Shown: piece after piece, positions 1-8,272 of the stretch
How the letters are laid out: each line of letters opens with the position of its first letter
Numbering within the stretch: position 1 is the stretch's first letter
DNA from: DRQF01 sp964559135
GTDB taxonomy: Bacteria; Planctomycetota; GCA-002687715; DRQF01
DNA length: 30,478 bases
Reading direction: 5' to 3'
Assembly: GCA_964559135.1 (NCBI GenBank)
Contig: CAZLGG010000045.1
Location: forward strand, 1 to 30,478
The notes under the pieces: model-generated
What the model saw: only the letters and a program-made list of their open reading frames with translations
Told to the model about the DNA's origin: nothing
Database searches by the model: none
Program-made: the position numbers and the translations under genes

Positions 1-123
1 CGGCGGCCCAATCATGTGGGGCGCAGAGCTCGCTCTGCACATTGACGCGCAGCGTAGACACATGGCGCAGAGCTTGGCTTGGCACGATGAAGCGGCGTGC
101 GGTGAATCAGTGGGCCGCATCGG

Positions 124-1788
124 TCAGCGAGGGAGGGTTTCCGCGCGCCGGCTCATGTCGACGATGATGGTCTTTTCTTCGTCGTCGGGCTCGTCCTTGA
201 TCGCGGCGGCTTCGTTCGTCGGAGCCTCCCAGAGCTTTCTGGCCTCCTCGTCCGTCCACGGGAAGTTCACCGCCAAGGCTTCGAGGCGGGCCCCCAACGT
301 GCGGGCATCCTGGGGACGGTCTTCGGGGCGCTTGGCGAGACACGCGAGAATGAGAGCCTCGAGTTCATCGGGAATCTCCACGTCGGCGCGCTGGGACGGT
401 GGGATCGGCGTCTCGTCGAGGTGCTTCGAGAGGACGTCCAGAAACGTCTTGCCCTCGAAAACCCGATGTCCGGTCACAAGGAAGTAACCCACCGCGCCCA
501 GGGCGTAGATGTCCGTGCGCGGGTCCACCGTCTTGCCTTGGACGGCCTCGGGCGCCATGTAGTGGGGAGATCCGGCGACGTGTCCTCCGTCTCCCGATGC
601 CGTTTCCAATGGGCCCGTGTCAATGCTCTTGACGAGCCCAAAATCGAGGACCGTGACCACGTCGAACCGCCCGCCCCGCGGCCCCAAGACGATGTTGCCG
701 GGTTTCACGTCGCGGTGGACGAGTCCCATGTCATGGGCTTCCGCCAGGGATTCGCAGACCTGGCGCAACACGTGAATGACGCGGGGAAACGCCAGAGGTC
801 CGTGACGTCGCACCATGCGTTCCAAGTCCTCGCCCTCGAGGAGTTCCATCGCGTAGTAGAAGAGTCCCTCGGGTGTGTGGCCGAAATCATAGATCGGAAC
901 CGTGTGGGGGCACGTGAGTTGGCTCGTGGCCTGCACCTCTCGTTCAAAACGGGCGAGGTCCGCCGGACCGGCCTTCTCCGGAAGGAGAAGCTTGATGGCG
1001 GTGGGACGCCGTAGAAGAGCGTGGGAGGCGCGGTAGACGACTCCCATGCCGCCGGCTCCGATCTTCTCCACCAGATGATACTGACCGAGTTGCCGAGCCT
1101 GGCGGATGCTCCGGCGCAATCCATAGATGACCTGGGACGCCACGGCGGCGCCGGCCACGCCGATCATGGCCCAGAGAAAAAGGAGCACATGGCGCATCGG
1201 CACCGGATTGTGCGTCATGAATTCCTGGATCGCGCCCGGATTGTAGAGGGGGGAGAGCTGGACGGGGAGCGTGGAGATGAGCCCGATCACGAGGGTGCGC
1301 CGCCAAGTGCTGGGGATGGTCACCGCCCGCAGAATGAGAACGTCGGACGTGACGAGTACGGCGAGCAGCGAAGCGATGCCGGCCGCGTTGTCCTGGGCGT
1401 CCGGGAATGCGACGGCGACCGCGGGGATCATGACGCAAAGGGCGTCCAAGAGCATCAGACGGCCTGTGGGGAGTGTTGGGTCGCGCCGACAAAAGCGTCG
1501 GATCACGAGGAATGCCAGAAGACTGATGAGCGTGGGCAGGTTGGAGGGTTTCGAGAAGGACTCGAGAACCCCCTGGCCGCCGAGCAGGATCCACGCGACG
1601 TTGGCGGCGGCCAGGAGCACCGCGCAAATCCAGGCGCCGACGGTACAGAAGAGGGCGATGCGGGTCTGGAGAAAGGCGCGGGCTTCGTCCAAGTCCCCCG
1701 GCAACGCGGATTGGGTGGCCACGCGCCGTTCCAGGTGAGAGCCGAAACTCGCTTCGATCGGACCGTTCTCTGGCTTCGTCGTCTTCAT
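124..1788 (-). CDS. Membrane-anchored Ser/Thr protein kinase (Hanks type), N-terminal multi-TM domain
   Basis: Predicted 554 aa from ATG at 1788; an in-frame TTG two codons upstream is less likely. Residues about 45-225 hold around six hydrophobic segments, then a cytoplasmic Pkn2-like kinase domain at about 237-505. Visible motifs are the glycine loop GAGGMG (about 244-249), AIK with the ATP-binding Lys about 266, HRDVKPGN with catalytic Asp about 360, DFG with Asp about 382, and MAPE. All key residues are present, so it should be an active kinase. The tail is acidic (DEPDDEEKT) and may be an autophosphorylation or docking region. Usual bacterial receptor kinases have an N-terminal kinase and an external sensor; here the polytopic domain comes first with little external sequence, so it may sense a membrane-embedded signal (inference). 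It is divergent from the cyclotransferase gene, with only about 56 bases between starts. No clear Shine-Dalgarno is seen. The kinase call is certain; the substrate is unknown. Confidence 0.93.
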   Translation of the reverse strand: MKTTKPENGPIEASFGSHLERRVATQSALPGDLDEARAFLQTRIALFCTVGAWICAVLLAAANVAWILLGGQGVLESFSKPSNLPTLISLLAFLVIRRFCRRDPTLPTGRLMLLDALCVMIPAVAVAFPDAQDNAAGIASLLAVLVTSDVLILRAVTIPSTWRRTLVIGLISTLPVQLSPLYNPGAIQEFMTHNPVPMRHVLLFLWAMIGVAGAAVASQVIYGLRRSIRQARQLGQYHLVEKIGAGGMGVVYRASHALLRRPTAIKLLLPEKAGPADLARFEREVQATSQLTCPHTVPIYDFGHTPEGLFYYAMELLEGEDLERMVRRHGPLAFPRVIHVLRQVCESLAEAHDMGLVHRDVKPGNIVLGPRGGRFDVVTVLDFGLVKSIDTGPLETASGDGGHVAGSPHYMAPEAVQGKTVDPRTDIYALGAVGYFLVTGHRVFEGKTFLDVLSKHLDETPIPPSQRADVEIPDELEALILACLAKRPEDRPQDARTLGARLEALAVNFPWTDEEARKLWEAPTNEAAAIKDEPDDEEKTIIVDMSRRAETLPR

Positions 1789-1809
1789 CGTCAAGGGGAC
1801 CGTTGGGGG

Positions 1810-1830
1810 AGTATACGTCGTCGACGACGT
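1810..1830. promoter_or_regulatory. 16-bp perfect palindrome in divergent promoter region (candidate operator)
   Basis: ACGTCGTCGACGACGT at 1815-1830 is a perfect palindrome in the short gap between the kinase (-) and the cyclotransferase (+). It abuts TATACT on the minus strand (1815-1810), which matches a -10 box at 5 of 6 positions and would place a start about 15 bases before the kinase ATG. No convincing -35 is seen. A dimeric regulator site is plausible but unproven. Confidence 0.35.
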
Positions 1831-1844
1831 GTTAGCCTCCGCTC

Positions 1845-2660
1845 ATGAGGAAATCGACGATTCTGCCCCGTGATGCGGGCTCGGTTCAGCCTCGCATCCT
1901 GATCGGCGTCGTGGCGGCCGTTGCTCTCGTCGTCGGAGGTTGGGCGCTCCTTCGCCGCGACACGGTTCCCTCCCCACTCGTCCCGCTGCGCATTCTCGAG
2001 AACTACCCCCACGACCGGGACGCATTCACCCAGGGTCTCCTGTTTCAAGACGGCGTCCTCGTCGAGAGCACGGGGCGGAAGGGGCAGTCCTCGCTCAGGA
2101 AGGTCGAGGTCGCGACGGGGAACGTCCTGGAGAGAGTGACGCTGGACGCGGATCTTTTCGCCGAGGGGCTCGCTCTGGCGGGCGACACGCTCGTTCAGCT
2201 CACGTGGAAGGCGGGACGCGCCCTGAAATATCGCTGGCCCGGTCTCGAACGCGCGGGGGAGTGGGCCTACGAGGGGGAAGGATGGGGGCTCACCTTCGAC
2301 GGCAAGAGATTCGTCATGAGCGACGGCTCCTCAGTGCTCCAATTCCGTGACCCGAAGGATTTCCGGGTTCTCGGCCGCATCACGGTCCGTGACGGGGAGC
2401 TGGAGGTCCGTTTTCTCAACGAGTTGGAGTGGGTGCGAGGAGAGATCTGGGCCAATGTCTGGCATTCGGACAAAGTGATGTGCATCGACCCGGACACCGG
2501 GCGGGTCCTTCGACGCTTGGACGGCGCCCGGCTCCGCAAGCGGGTGGGAGGCGCCGCGTCGGGCGACATGACCCTCAACGGGATCGCGTGGGATGAGAAA
2601 GGGGAGAGGGTTTTCATGACCGGAAAGCTTTGGCCCCAGTTATTCCTGGTCTCGGAGTAA
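1845..2660 (+). CDS. Glutaminyl-peptide cyclotransferase (glutamine cyclotransferase family)
   Basis: 271 aa. An N-terminal hydrophobic segment (about 18-36) is a signal anchor or signal peptide, so the protein acts in the periplasm or outer envelope. The rest matches the bacterial/plant-type glutaminyl cyclase family, a five-bladed beta-propeller. Hallmarks are YPHDRDAFTQGL near 54, the EGLAL and EGWGLTFDG blade motifs, FLNELEWV and WANVW in the middle, and LNGIAWD near the end. Family members convert N-terminal Gln of exported peptides to pyroglutamate with release of ammonia, which protects them from aminopeptidases. The start is the ATG in CTCATGAGG; an upstream SD is weak. It lies 74 bases upstream of the MBOAT gene, perhaps co-transcribed. 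Confidence 0.9.
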   Translation: MRKSTILPRDAGSVQPRILIGVVAAVALVVGGWALLRRDTVPSPLVPLRILENYPHDRDAFTQGLLFQDGVLVESTGRKGQSSLRKVEVATGNVLERVTLDADLFAEGLALAGDTLVQLTWKAGRALKYRWPGLERAGEWAYEGEGWGLTFDGKRFVMSDGSSVLQFRDPKDFRVLGRITVRDGELEVRFLNELEWVRGEIWANVWHSDKVMCIDPDTGRVLRRLDGARLRKRVGGAASGDMTLNGIAWDEKGERVFMTGKLWPQLFLVSE

Positions 2661-2734
2661 ACCGTTCCGTCATGGGGCGATTGTCGGGCGTATCGCCCGG
2701 CAGCCCCGTTCATCCTGGGATAGAATTCCACGTC

Positions 2735-4174
2735 GTGGTTTTTTCGTCGTACACCTTTCTCTTCCTCTTTCTGCCTCTGGTTCTCGTTCTGTACTACGTC
2801 TTGCCCCTGCTCGCTCCCAAGCGGTGGGCGGATACGGTTCGAGACTGGCGAGGGCTCGTCCTTCTCGTCTCCAGCTACATCTTCTACGGCTGGGCCAGGT
2901 ACTGGTACGTTCTGCTGATCCTGGCCTCGACGCTGGTCGATCTGGTTTGCGGTCGACTCATCGCGGATGCGGGAACGCGGAGGAAAAAGCGAGCCCTGCT
3001 CATGGTGTCGCTCGCGACGAACTTGGGAATGCTGGGCTACTTCAAGTACCGCGATTTTGCCGTGGATGCCTTCATTCAAGGTCTGGGGGTTCTGGGGATG
3101 GGGGTCTCCGCCCCCGGGTGGCCCCGTCTGGTGCTCCCCGTGGGAATCAGCTTCTACACCTTCCAGTCGATGAGCTACACGATCGACGTCTATCGGGGCG
3201 TCGTCTCGCCGCTGCCCTGGAAACGATCCCTGCACTTCATCTCGTACGTCGCACTTTTTCCTCAGCTCGTGGCCGGACCCATCGTGCGGTTTCGGGACAT
3301 CGCCGCCGAGTTGGTCGATCGGCGGCACTCTTGGGGGCTCTTCGGTCAGGGCACGTTCTTTTTCATGGTCGGGATGGCGAAGAAAGTCCTCATCGCGAAT
3401 CGGGTCGGTCCGATGGCGGACGCCCTCTTCGGCCTGGACGCCCCCGGCGCCCTGGATTCCTGGGCCGGCATGGTTTCCTACGCGCTTCAGATCTACTTCG
3501 ATTTCTCCGGCTACAGCGATATGGCCATCGGGCTGGGGATGATGTTCGGATTCCACTTTCCCTGGAACTTCAACGCACCCTACAAGGCGCTGAGCATCAC
3601 GGACTTCTGGAGGCGGTGGCACATCTCGCTGTCGACTTGGCTTCGCGACTACCTCTACATTCCGTTGGGCGGCAACCGTTCCGGGACATGGAAGACGTAC
3701 CGGAACCTCATGATCACCATGCTGCTCGGCGGCCTCTGGCACGGGGCGGCATGGACGTTCGTGCTTTGGGGCGCCTTCCATGGGGGACTGCTGGCGCTCG
3801 AGCGCCGGTTTGGCAAACGGCCCGTCTACCATCGTTGTCCCGCCGCGGCGCGCGTCGGACTGACCTTCGCCTTGGTCCTTTTCGCGTGGGTACTCTTCCG
3901 TGCTCCGGACCTCGCCCATGCCGGCCGGGTCTACGCGGGCCTTCTCGGCGCTCATGGATGGGGCGGGTTCACGTTGCGCGGTCCGTTCTCGTGGCGCGTG
4001 CCCGTGGGAGTTCTCGCGTGCGGCGCCCTGCTCGTGTGGTTCGCCCCCACGACGCAGCAGATGGCGGCCCGCGGTGGGTGGAGCCGTGTGGTTCTGGTTC
4101 TCTTCCTCTTCGCCGTGGCCGTCGTGGAGTTGCTCCAGTCGGCCTTCAACCCGTTCCTTTACTATCAGTTCTGA
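2735..4174 (+). CDS. MBOAT family O-acyltransferase (AlgI/DltB-like)
   Basis: 479 aa. I chose the GTG start at 2735 because it gives the family-typical N-terminus MVFSSYTFLFLFLPLVLVLY; the upstream ATG at 2630 would add 35 non-family residues overlapping the cyclotransferase gene. It is a polytopic inner-membrane protein with motifs FYTFQSMSYTIDVYRG, FPQLVAGPIVR, FDFSGYSDMAIG, FWRRWHISLSTWLRDYLYIPLGG and GGLWHGAAWTFVLWG. The catalytic His of the family is in GGLWHGA (about residue 336). AlgI-type enzymes pass acetyl groups across the membrane to a periplasmic partner for polysaccharide O-acetylation. The AlgJ/AlgX-like gene begins 20 bases after its stop, supporting a two-protein acetylation pair. 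The acceptor polymer is unknown; no biosynthesis genes are nearby. Confidence 0.93.
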   Translation: MVFSSYTFLFLFLPLVLVLYYVLPLLAPKRWADTVRDWRGLVLLVSSYIFYGWARYWYVLLILASTLVDLVCGRLIADAGTRRKKRALLMVSLATNLGMLGYFKYRDFAVDAFIQGLGVLGMGVSAPGWPRLVLPVGISFYTFQSMSYTIDVYRGVVSPLPWKRSLHFISYVALFPQLVAGPIVRFRDIAAELVDRRHSWGLFGQGTFFFMVGMAKKVLIANRVGPMADALFGLDAPGALDSWAGMVSYALQIYFDFSGYSDMAIGLGMMFGFHFPWNFNAPYKALSITDFWRRWHISLSTWLRDYLYIPLGGNRSGTWKTYRNLMITMLLGGLWHGAAWTFVLWGAFHGGLLALERRFGKRPVYHRCPAAARVGLTFALVLFAWVLFRAPDLAHAGRVYAGLLGAHGWGGFTLRGPFSWRVPVGVLACGALLVWFAPTTQQMAARGGWSRVVLVLFLFAVAVVELLQSAFNPFLYYQF

Positions 4175-4193
4175 GAGGCCCCGAGACGCCGCC

Positions 4194-5237
4194 ATGACAA
4201 AAGCTCAATCCATCACGCTGGCGTTCGGCTTTCTCCTCCTCGTGGGCGGCATCCTCGGCTTCGATCTCGCGCACGACGTACCGGGGGAGGCACTGCGCGA
4301 GAACCCACCCGCCATCGACGGCCTCCTGGACGGGAGTTGGGCGGAAGGCATTGACGGGTTCTTCCGCGAGAAGTCGGCCTTCATGCGCGTGACGCGCCCC
4401 TATCGCAACGGATGGCTCTTGAAGTACCTCGGTGAAACGCCTCCCCGCATCGTGGCGGGCCGCGACGGGTGGCTTTTTTTGCTCGAGTCCCTTCAGCCCA
4501 TGGCCGAGCCCGGCCATACGCGCAAGTGGTTCGAGATGTTCACGCTCGCCGAGGGCATCAGGCAGGGTTTCGTGGGGCCGCGCACACGCTTTCTCGTCCT
4601 CGTCATGCCGGCGAAGTGGCGGCTGTACCCTGAATTCCTGCCCGACTACGACATCGTTCCGGGGCGTCGCGCCCTCTATGGCGCCGTGCTGGCCGAATTG
4701 CGTCGTCGAGGGATGCCGACCGTGGATCTCCTGAGCGTCTTGAAGCGGCGGAAGGAATCCGATCGGGAGGCTTTGTTGTTTCCGCCGAACGACACCCATT
4801 ACACCGAGCGCGGATTCGCACTCGTCGCCGCGATCGTCGCGGAGAAGCTCTGCGGGGTGCCCTTGAAGCGGGCGACCCAACTCTTGGAACAGTCGCCCCG
4901 CATGTGCCGACGTTTTCCGGGCGATCTCCCCCGCCAGCTCAGCCTCGATCCCGAGACGGCGCTGGGAAACTCCTTCGCGTTTCAAGAAGAGGCCTACGAG
5001 CTCGGAAAGTGTTTCGACGCGGACGGAGCGGACGTGCTCGTCCTGGGGGATTCCTTTTTTCTCGCCCACGATGGCCTGTTCCAGCGGCTCATTCAAAGGG
5101 CGACCGGCAAGAGAGTCGATAGCCGCTTCGCCGGTTGGAAGAAAGCCGACGTCGGCCACCTGAAGGCCGTCTACGGAAAGAGCCCGCCCCCTTTCGTTCT
5201 TCTGGCCGTGACCGAGCGCCGTTTCGAGGGCTACTGA
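4194..5237 (+). CDS. AlgJ/AlgX-like SGNH-fold acetyltransferase partner of the MBOAT protein
   Basis: 347 aa from ATG at 4194, chosen because it follows the MBOAT stop by 20 bases and begins with an N-terminal membrane segment (about 6-23); the open frame extends far into the MBOAT gene but that part is a shadow. The AlgX/AlgJ signature is present in its unusual order: N-D-T-H-Y with Asp200/His202 first, then V-L-G-D-S-F-F with nucleophile Ser287. RDGWLFLL near 90 is also typical. Such proteins sit in the periplasm, anchored by the N-terminal helix, and transfer acetyl from the MBOAT partner onto an exopolysaccharide. It is somewhat shorter than AlgX and has no visible carbohydrate-binding module, so it is closer to AlgJ. 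Confidence 0.85.
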   Translation: MTKAQSITLAFGFLLLVGGILGFDLAHDVPGEALRENPPAIDGLLDGSWAEGIDGFFREKSAFMRVTRPYRNGWLLKYLGETPPRIVAGRDGWLFLLESLQPMAEPGHTRKWFEMFTLAEGIRQGFVGPRTRFLVLVMPAKWRLYPEFLPDYDIVPGRRALYGAVLAELRRRGMPTVDLLSVLKRRKESDREALLFPPNDTHYTERGFALVAAIVAEKLCGVPLKRATQLLEQSPRMCRRFPGDLPRQLSLDPETALGNSFAFQEEAYELGKCFDADGADVLVLGDSFFLAHDGLFQRLIQRATGKRVDSRFAGWKKADVGHLKAVYGKSPPPFVLLAVTERRFEGY

Positions 5238-5446
5238 CCCACCTGTCAAGAAAGCTGACGCCGTTACCCCGAGGGAACGGGGTCCGGCCGTCCCCTCCCG
5301 GTCGCGCTGAGGCGCCAACCGTTCCAAGTCGCTATCTTCAAACGATTTGAGGATTCCTGTGGAGCTTGGCCCGAGGCTTGCTCTTCGGAAGATCGTCGCT
5401 CCGGCAACCTTGCCTGTCCGAGGGCGACCCTCAGGGAGAATTCACC

Positions 5447-6478
5447 GTGAAGCGTTCCTACATCTTGTTCTCCATCGCCTTCTTGAGTCTCGGCCTCTTC
5501 TGGGCCTGCGGAAGCGCCGACGATTCCCGTCACCAGGGAGGCGGCGCGTTGCAGACGCCTTCGGACACCGAAGACGAGTTGATGGGGCGAGACGCCTACG
5601 ACGCCGCGCTTCTCGTCAAACTTCCCCAGATCGCTCCGGCCGAGTCGCCGGCCCTTCACAACGTTTTCGAACTCTCCGATCACATCATCTCCGGCAGCGA
5701 GCCCCATGGGGAAGCCGCCTTCCGCCTGCTCGAGGAGAGAGGGGTGAAGACCATCATCAGCGTGGACGGCAAGATCCCGGACCTGGAGACGGCACGTCGT
5801 CACGGCATCCGCTACGTTCACATCCCCATCGAGTACAAGGGCATCTCGGACGATGAGATTCTTCGATTGGCGAAGACGTTTCGCGAGTTGGAGCCTCCTT
5901 TCTATGTGCACTGCTTCCACGGCCGCCACCGCGGTCCCGCCGCCGCTGCCATCGGCCGCCTCGTCAAGGACGGGGTCACGCGTGCCCAGGCCTTGGCCGA
6001 GATGCGTCAGTGGAGCGGGACTTCGTCCAAGTACCACGGCCTTTACGACACCGTTGCGAGGGCGAGCATTCCCGGCCCCGAAGTGACGGGCGCGTTCCGC
6101 TATGATTTCCCCAACGCGGTGAGAGCCGAGGGCATCCGCCAGGCCATGGTTGCGATTCCGAGAGCGTTCGATCGTTTGAAGGCCCTGAAGAAGAGCCATT
6201 GGGTGACCGACCCCCGGCATCCCGATATCGACGCCGTCAATGAGTCCGAAAAACTCGCCGAGGCCTTCGCGGCCGCGGAGGCGTCAACGGACACGGCAGG
6301 GCGACCCGACGATTTCCGCGAGTGGATGAAGTCGGGCGTGAACGAGAGTGCTCTTTTGGTGGGGCTTCTTCGGCGCGTGGGGCAGGGCGACGCCAAGGCC
6401 GCCGTGAAAGCCGACGCTGCTCTCGACCGAATGAAGCAGCTTTGCGCCTCCTGCCACGCCATCTACCGCAACCAATAG
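5447..6478 (+). CDS. Exported dual-specificity phosphatase fused to a cytochrome c'-like C-terminus
   Basis: 343 aa from GTG at 5447, preceded by an AGGGAGA ribosome site; an ATG at 5366 would add 27 residues before an obvious signal peptide. MKRSYILFSIAFLSLGLFWAC resembles a lipoprotein signal with Cys21, though Phe at -3 makes the lipobox weak. Residues about 75-205 are a PTP/DSP-like domain: GVKTIISVDG, YVHIPIEYKGISDDE (possible general-acid Asp) and the C-x5-R loop HCFHGRHRGPAA with Cys156 and Arg162. The C-terminal part (about 225-343) is helical and ends with CASCHAIYR (Cys333, Cys336, His337). This is the heme-attachment motif at the extreme C-terminus that marks class II cytochromes c (c'/c556). 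Both catalytic loop and heme motif are intact. The substrate is unknown; a periplasmic redox-linked phosphatase is inference. Confidence 0.8.
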   Translation: MKRSYILFSIAFLSLGLFWACGSADDSRHQGGGALQTPSDTEDELMGRDAYDAALLVKLPQIAPAESPALHNVFELSDHIISGSEPHGEAAFRLLEERGVKTIISVDGKIPDLETARRHGIRYVHIPIEYKGISDDEILRLAKTFRELEPPFYVHCFHGRHRGPAAAAIGRLVKDGVTRAQALAEMRQWSGTSSKYHGLYDTVARASIPGPEVTGAFRYDFPNAVRAEGIRQAMVAIPRAFDRLKALKKSHWVTDPRHPDIDAVNESEKLAEAFAAAEASTDTAGRPDDFREWMKSGVNESALLVGLLRRVGQGDAKAAVKADAALDRMKQLCASCHAIYRNQ

Positions 6479-6505
6479 CGCCCTCATGGAAAGCCTGGTC
6501 GGGTC

Positions 6506-6532
6506 GTGCTCCTCGTCACGGAAGAGGAGCAT
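6506..6532. terminator. Intergenic hairpin between phosphatase-cytochrome and aminopeptidase genes
   Basis: GTGCTCCTC (6506-6514) pairs with GAGGAGCAT (6524-6532), a 9-bp stem with one G-U pair and a 9-base loop. No T-run follows, so it may be an attenuating or mRNA-end hairpin rather than a classical terminator. Confidence 0.35.
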
Positions 6533-6574
6533 CGGTTATGCTCGAGGACCACGGTCCGGCAAGGAGCAGTATCC

Positions 6575-8218
6575 ATGGGAAGGACGTCACGTTACACGGT
6601 GCTCTGGGCCTTGATGGCTTCCCTCCTCGCGGCTCAGCGGGAAGAGCCCAATATCTCCGGCGGTCCTCTCATTCCGGAGCAGGCCGCCGTGGACGTGGCG
6701 AGCTACGACTTGCGTTTGGAGGTCTTTCCCGCGGAGCGCCGCATCGAAGGCACCCTGACCGCGACCGTGCGTGTCCTGGCGCCGCTCGAGGACTTCGTCC
6801 TCGATCTGGATCCGGCGCTCCAAGTGCGGGCGGCCCGGTCGGCGCCGTCGGGCGAGGCGCTCCACTTCCAAAGAAGAAAGGGCCGCATCTGGATACGTCT
6901 TCCGCGGGTCTACGGCGAGGGCGACACCCTCGCGGTCGCCGTCGACTACGGAGGCCGTCCGCGAGTGGCCCGCCGCCCGCCCTGGGACGGTGGATTCACC
7001 TGGTCGAAGACTCCCAAGGGGCTTCCCTGGATCGCCACCAGTTGCCAAGGCGAAGGCGCGGATCTGTGGTGGCCCTGCAAGGACCAACCCTCCGACGAAC
7101 CGGACACCATGGATCTGCGGGTGACCGTCCCGAGACCTCTCATGGTGGCTTCGAACGGCACGCTCCAGTCCGTGAAGAACCTTCCGAACGAGCGCCGGCG
7201 ATTCCACTGGCATGTCGCCAATCCCATCAACAACTATGGCGTGGCCATCGCCGTCGCGCCGTACGTGGAAGTGAAGGATATCTTCACCAGCGTCGGCGGA
7301 GAGAAGGTGCCCGTCACGTTCTTTGCGCTCCCTTCGGACGAGAAGAAAGCCCGTGCGCTCATGCCCGAGATTCTCGATCATCTCCGTTTCTTCGAGAAGA
7401 ACTTCGGCCCCTATCCCTTTCGCAATGAGAAGTACGGCGTCGCGGAGACGCCTTTCCTCGGGATGGAGCACCAGACTCTCATCGCTTACGGCTATGGTTT
7501 TCGTCGCGATCCCTTCGACTACGATTGGCTTCACCACCATGAGCTTTCTCATGAGTGGTTCGGCAATCTGATCACCTGCCCGGATTGGCGGGACATGTGG
7601 CTCCATGAAGGGATCGGCACCTATACGCAAGCTCTCTATGTCGAGGAGAAACACGGGCTGGACGCCTACTTGAAGCAGATGCAACTCTATCGCCGAACCA
7701 TCGCGAATCGACGTGCGATCGCTCCCCGAAGTTCTACAGATTCGAAGGAGATCTACTTCGGCCCGGAAGGCGGCAGCGATGCGGACATCTACTACAAGGG
7801 CGCCTGGGTGCTGCACACGCTGCGCTTCCTCATCGGAAAAAAGGTGCTCATGCAGTCTCTTCGCGAGCTCTGCTACCCGGACGAGAAGAGTCTTCGGGCC
7901 ACCGACGGGAGCCAGTGTCGCTTCCGGACGACGGAGGACTTCAAGTCCATTGTCGAACGCCGCAGCGGGATGACGCTGGACTGGTTTTTCGGTGTCTACC
8001 TGCGCCAAGCCGAACTGCCCAAACTCGCCGTGGAGCGCGAGGGTTCGAGTTTGAAGCTGTCATGGACGGCCCCCGGTGATCCGATTTTTCCCCTCCCTGT
8101 CGAGATCCGCGTGAGGGGCAAGACGCGCCGAATCCCCCTACCCAACGGTTCCGCCACGGTGGCGGTCCCGCCGGAAGAGCCCATTCAGATCGATCCGTCC
8201 GGATGGATACTCCGCTGA
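6575..8218 (+). CDS. Secreted M1 family metallo-aminopeptidase
   Basis: 547 aa from ATG at 6575, which has AAGGAG 9 bases upstream and opens a signal peptide (MGRTSRYTVLWALMASLLA). An N-terminal beta domain (about 35-230) precedes the gluzincin catalytic domain. The exopeptidase motif appears as GMEHQ (about 296-300) in place of GAMEN. The zinc site is complete: HELSH with His322, Glu323 and His326, and the third ligand Glu345 in LHEG. Length is typical for short M1 proteins lacking the C-terminal helical superdomain; a small beta domain closes the protein (about 470-547). It should trim N-terminal residues from extracellular or periplasmic peptides. Confidence 0.93.
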   Translation: MGRTSRYTVLWALMASLLAAQREEPNISGGPLIPEQAAVDVASYDLRLEVFPAERRIEGTLTATVRVLAPLEDFVLDLDPALQVRAARSAPSGEALHFQRRKGRIWIRLPRVYGEGDTLAVAVDYGGRPRVARRPPWDGGFTWSKTPKGLPWIATSCQGEGADLWWPCKDQPSDEPDTMDLRVTVPRPLMVASNGTLQSVKNLPNERRRFHWHVANPINNYGVAIAVAPYVEVKDIFTSVGGEKVPVTFFALPSDEKKARALMPEILDHLRFFEKNFGPYPFRNEKYGVAETPFLGMEHQTLIAYGYGFRRDPFDYDWLHHHELSHEWFGNLITCPDWRDMWLHEGIGTYTQALYVEEKHGLDAYLKQMQLYRRTIANRRAIAPRSSTDSKEIYFGPEGGSDADIYYKGAWVLHTLRFLIGKKVLMQSLRELCYPDEKSLRATDGSQCRFRTTEDFKSIVERRSGMTLDWFFGVYLRQAELPKLAVEREGSSLKLSWTAPGDPIFPLPVEIRVRGKTRRIPLPNGSATVAVPPEEPIQIDPSGWILR

Positions 8219-8272
8219 GCCGTTGCGGTAAAATCACTCGTCACGCCGAGACATTTCCCCACGGATGACGCC

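Noticed and set aside
20..75. GCGCAGAGCT direct repeat and GCAGAG/CTCTGC hairpin (23-38) as a terminator
   Set aside because: Short stem with a tetraloop and no T-run on the minus strand; too weak to call for the kinase gene end. The first 123 bases show no gene.
2267..4195. 642-codon open frame on the minus strand
   Set aside because: Antisense to cyclotransferase and MBOAT genes with clear families; composition is Arg/His/Glu-rich and low in hydrophobics.
5266..5349. Hairpins ACCCCG/CGGGGT and TCAAA/TTTGA between the AlgJ-like and phosphatase genes
   Set aside because: Stems of 5-6 bp without T-runs are expected by chance at this GC. The 209-base gap otherwise shows nothing clear.
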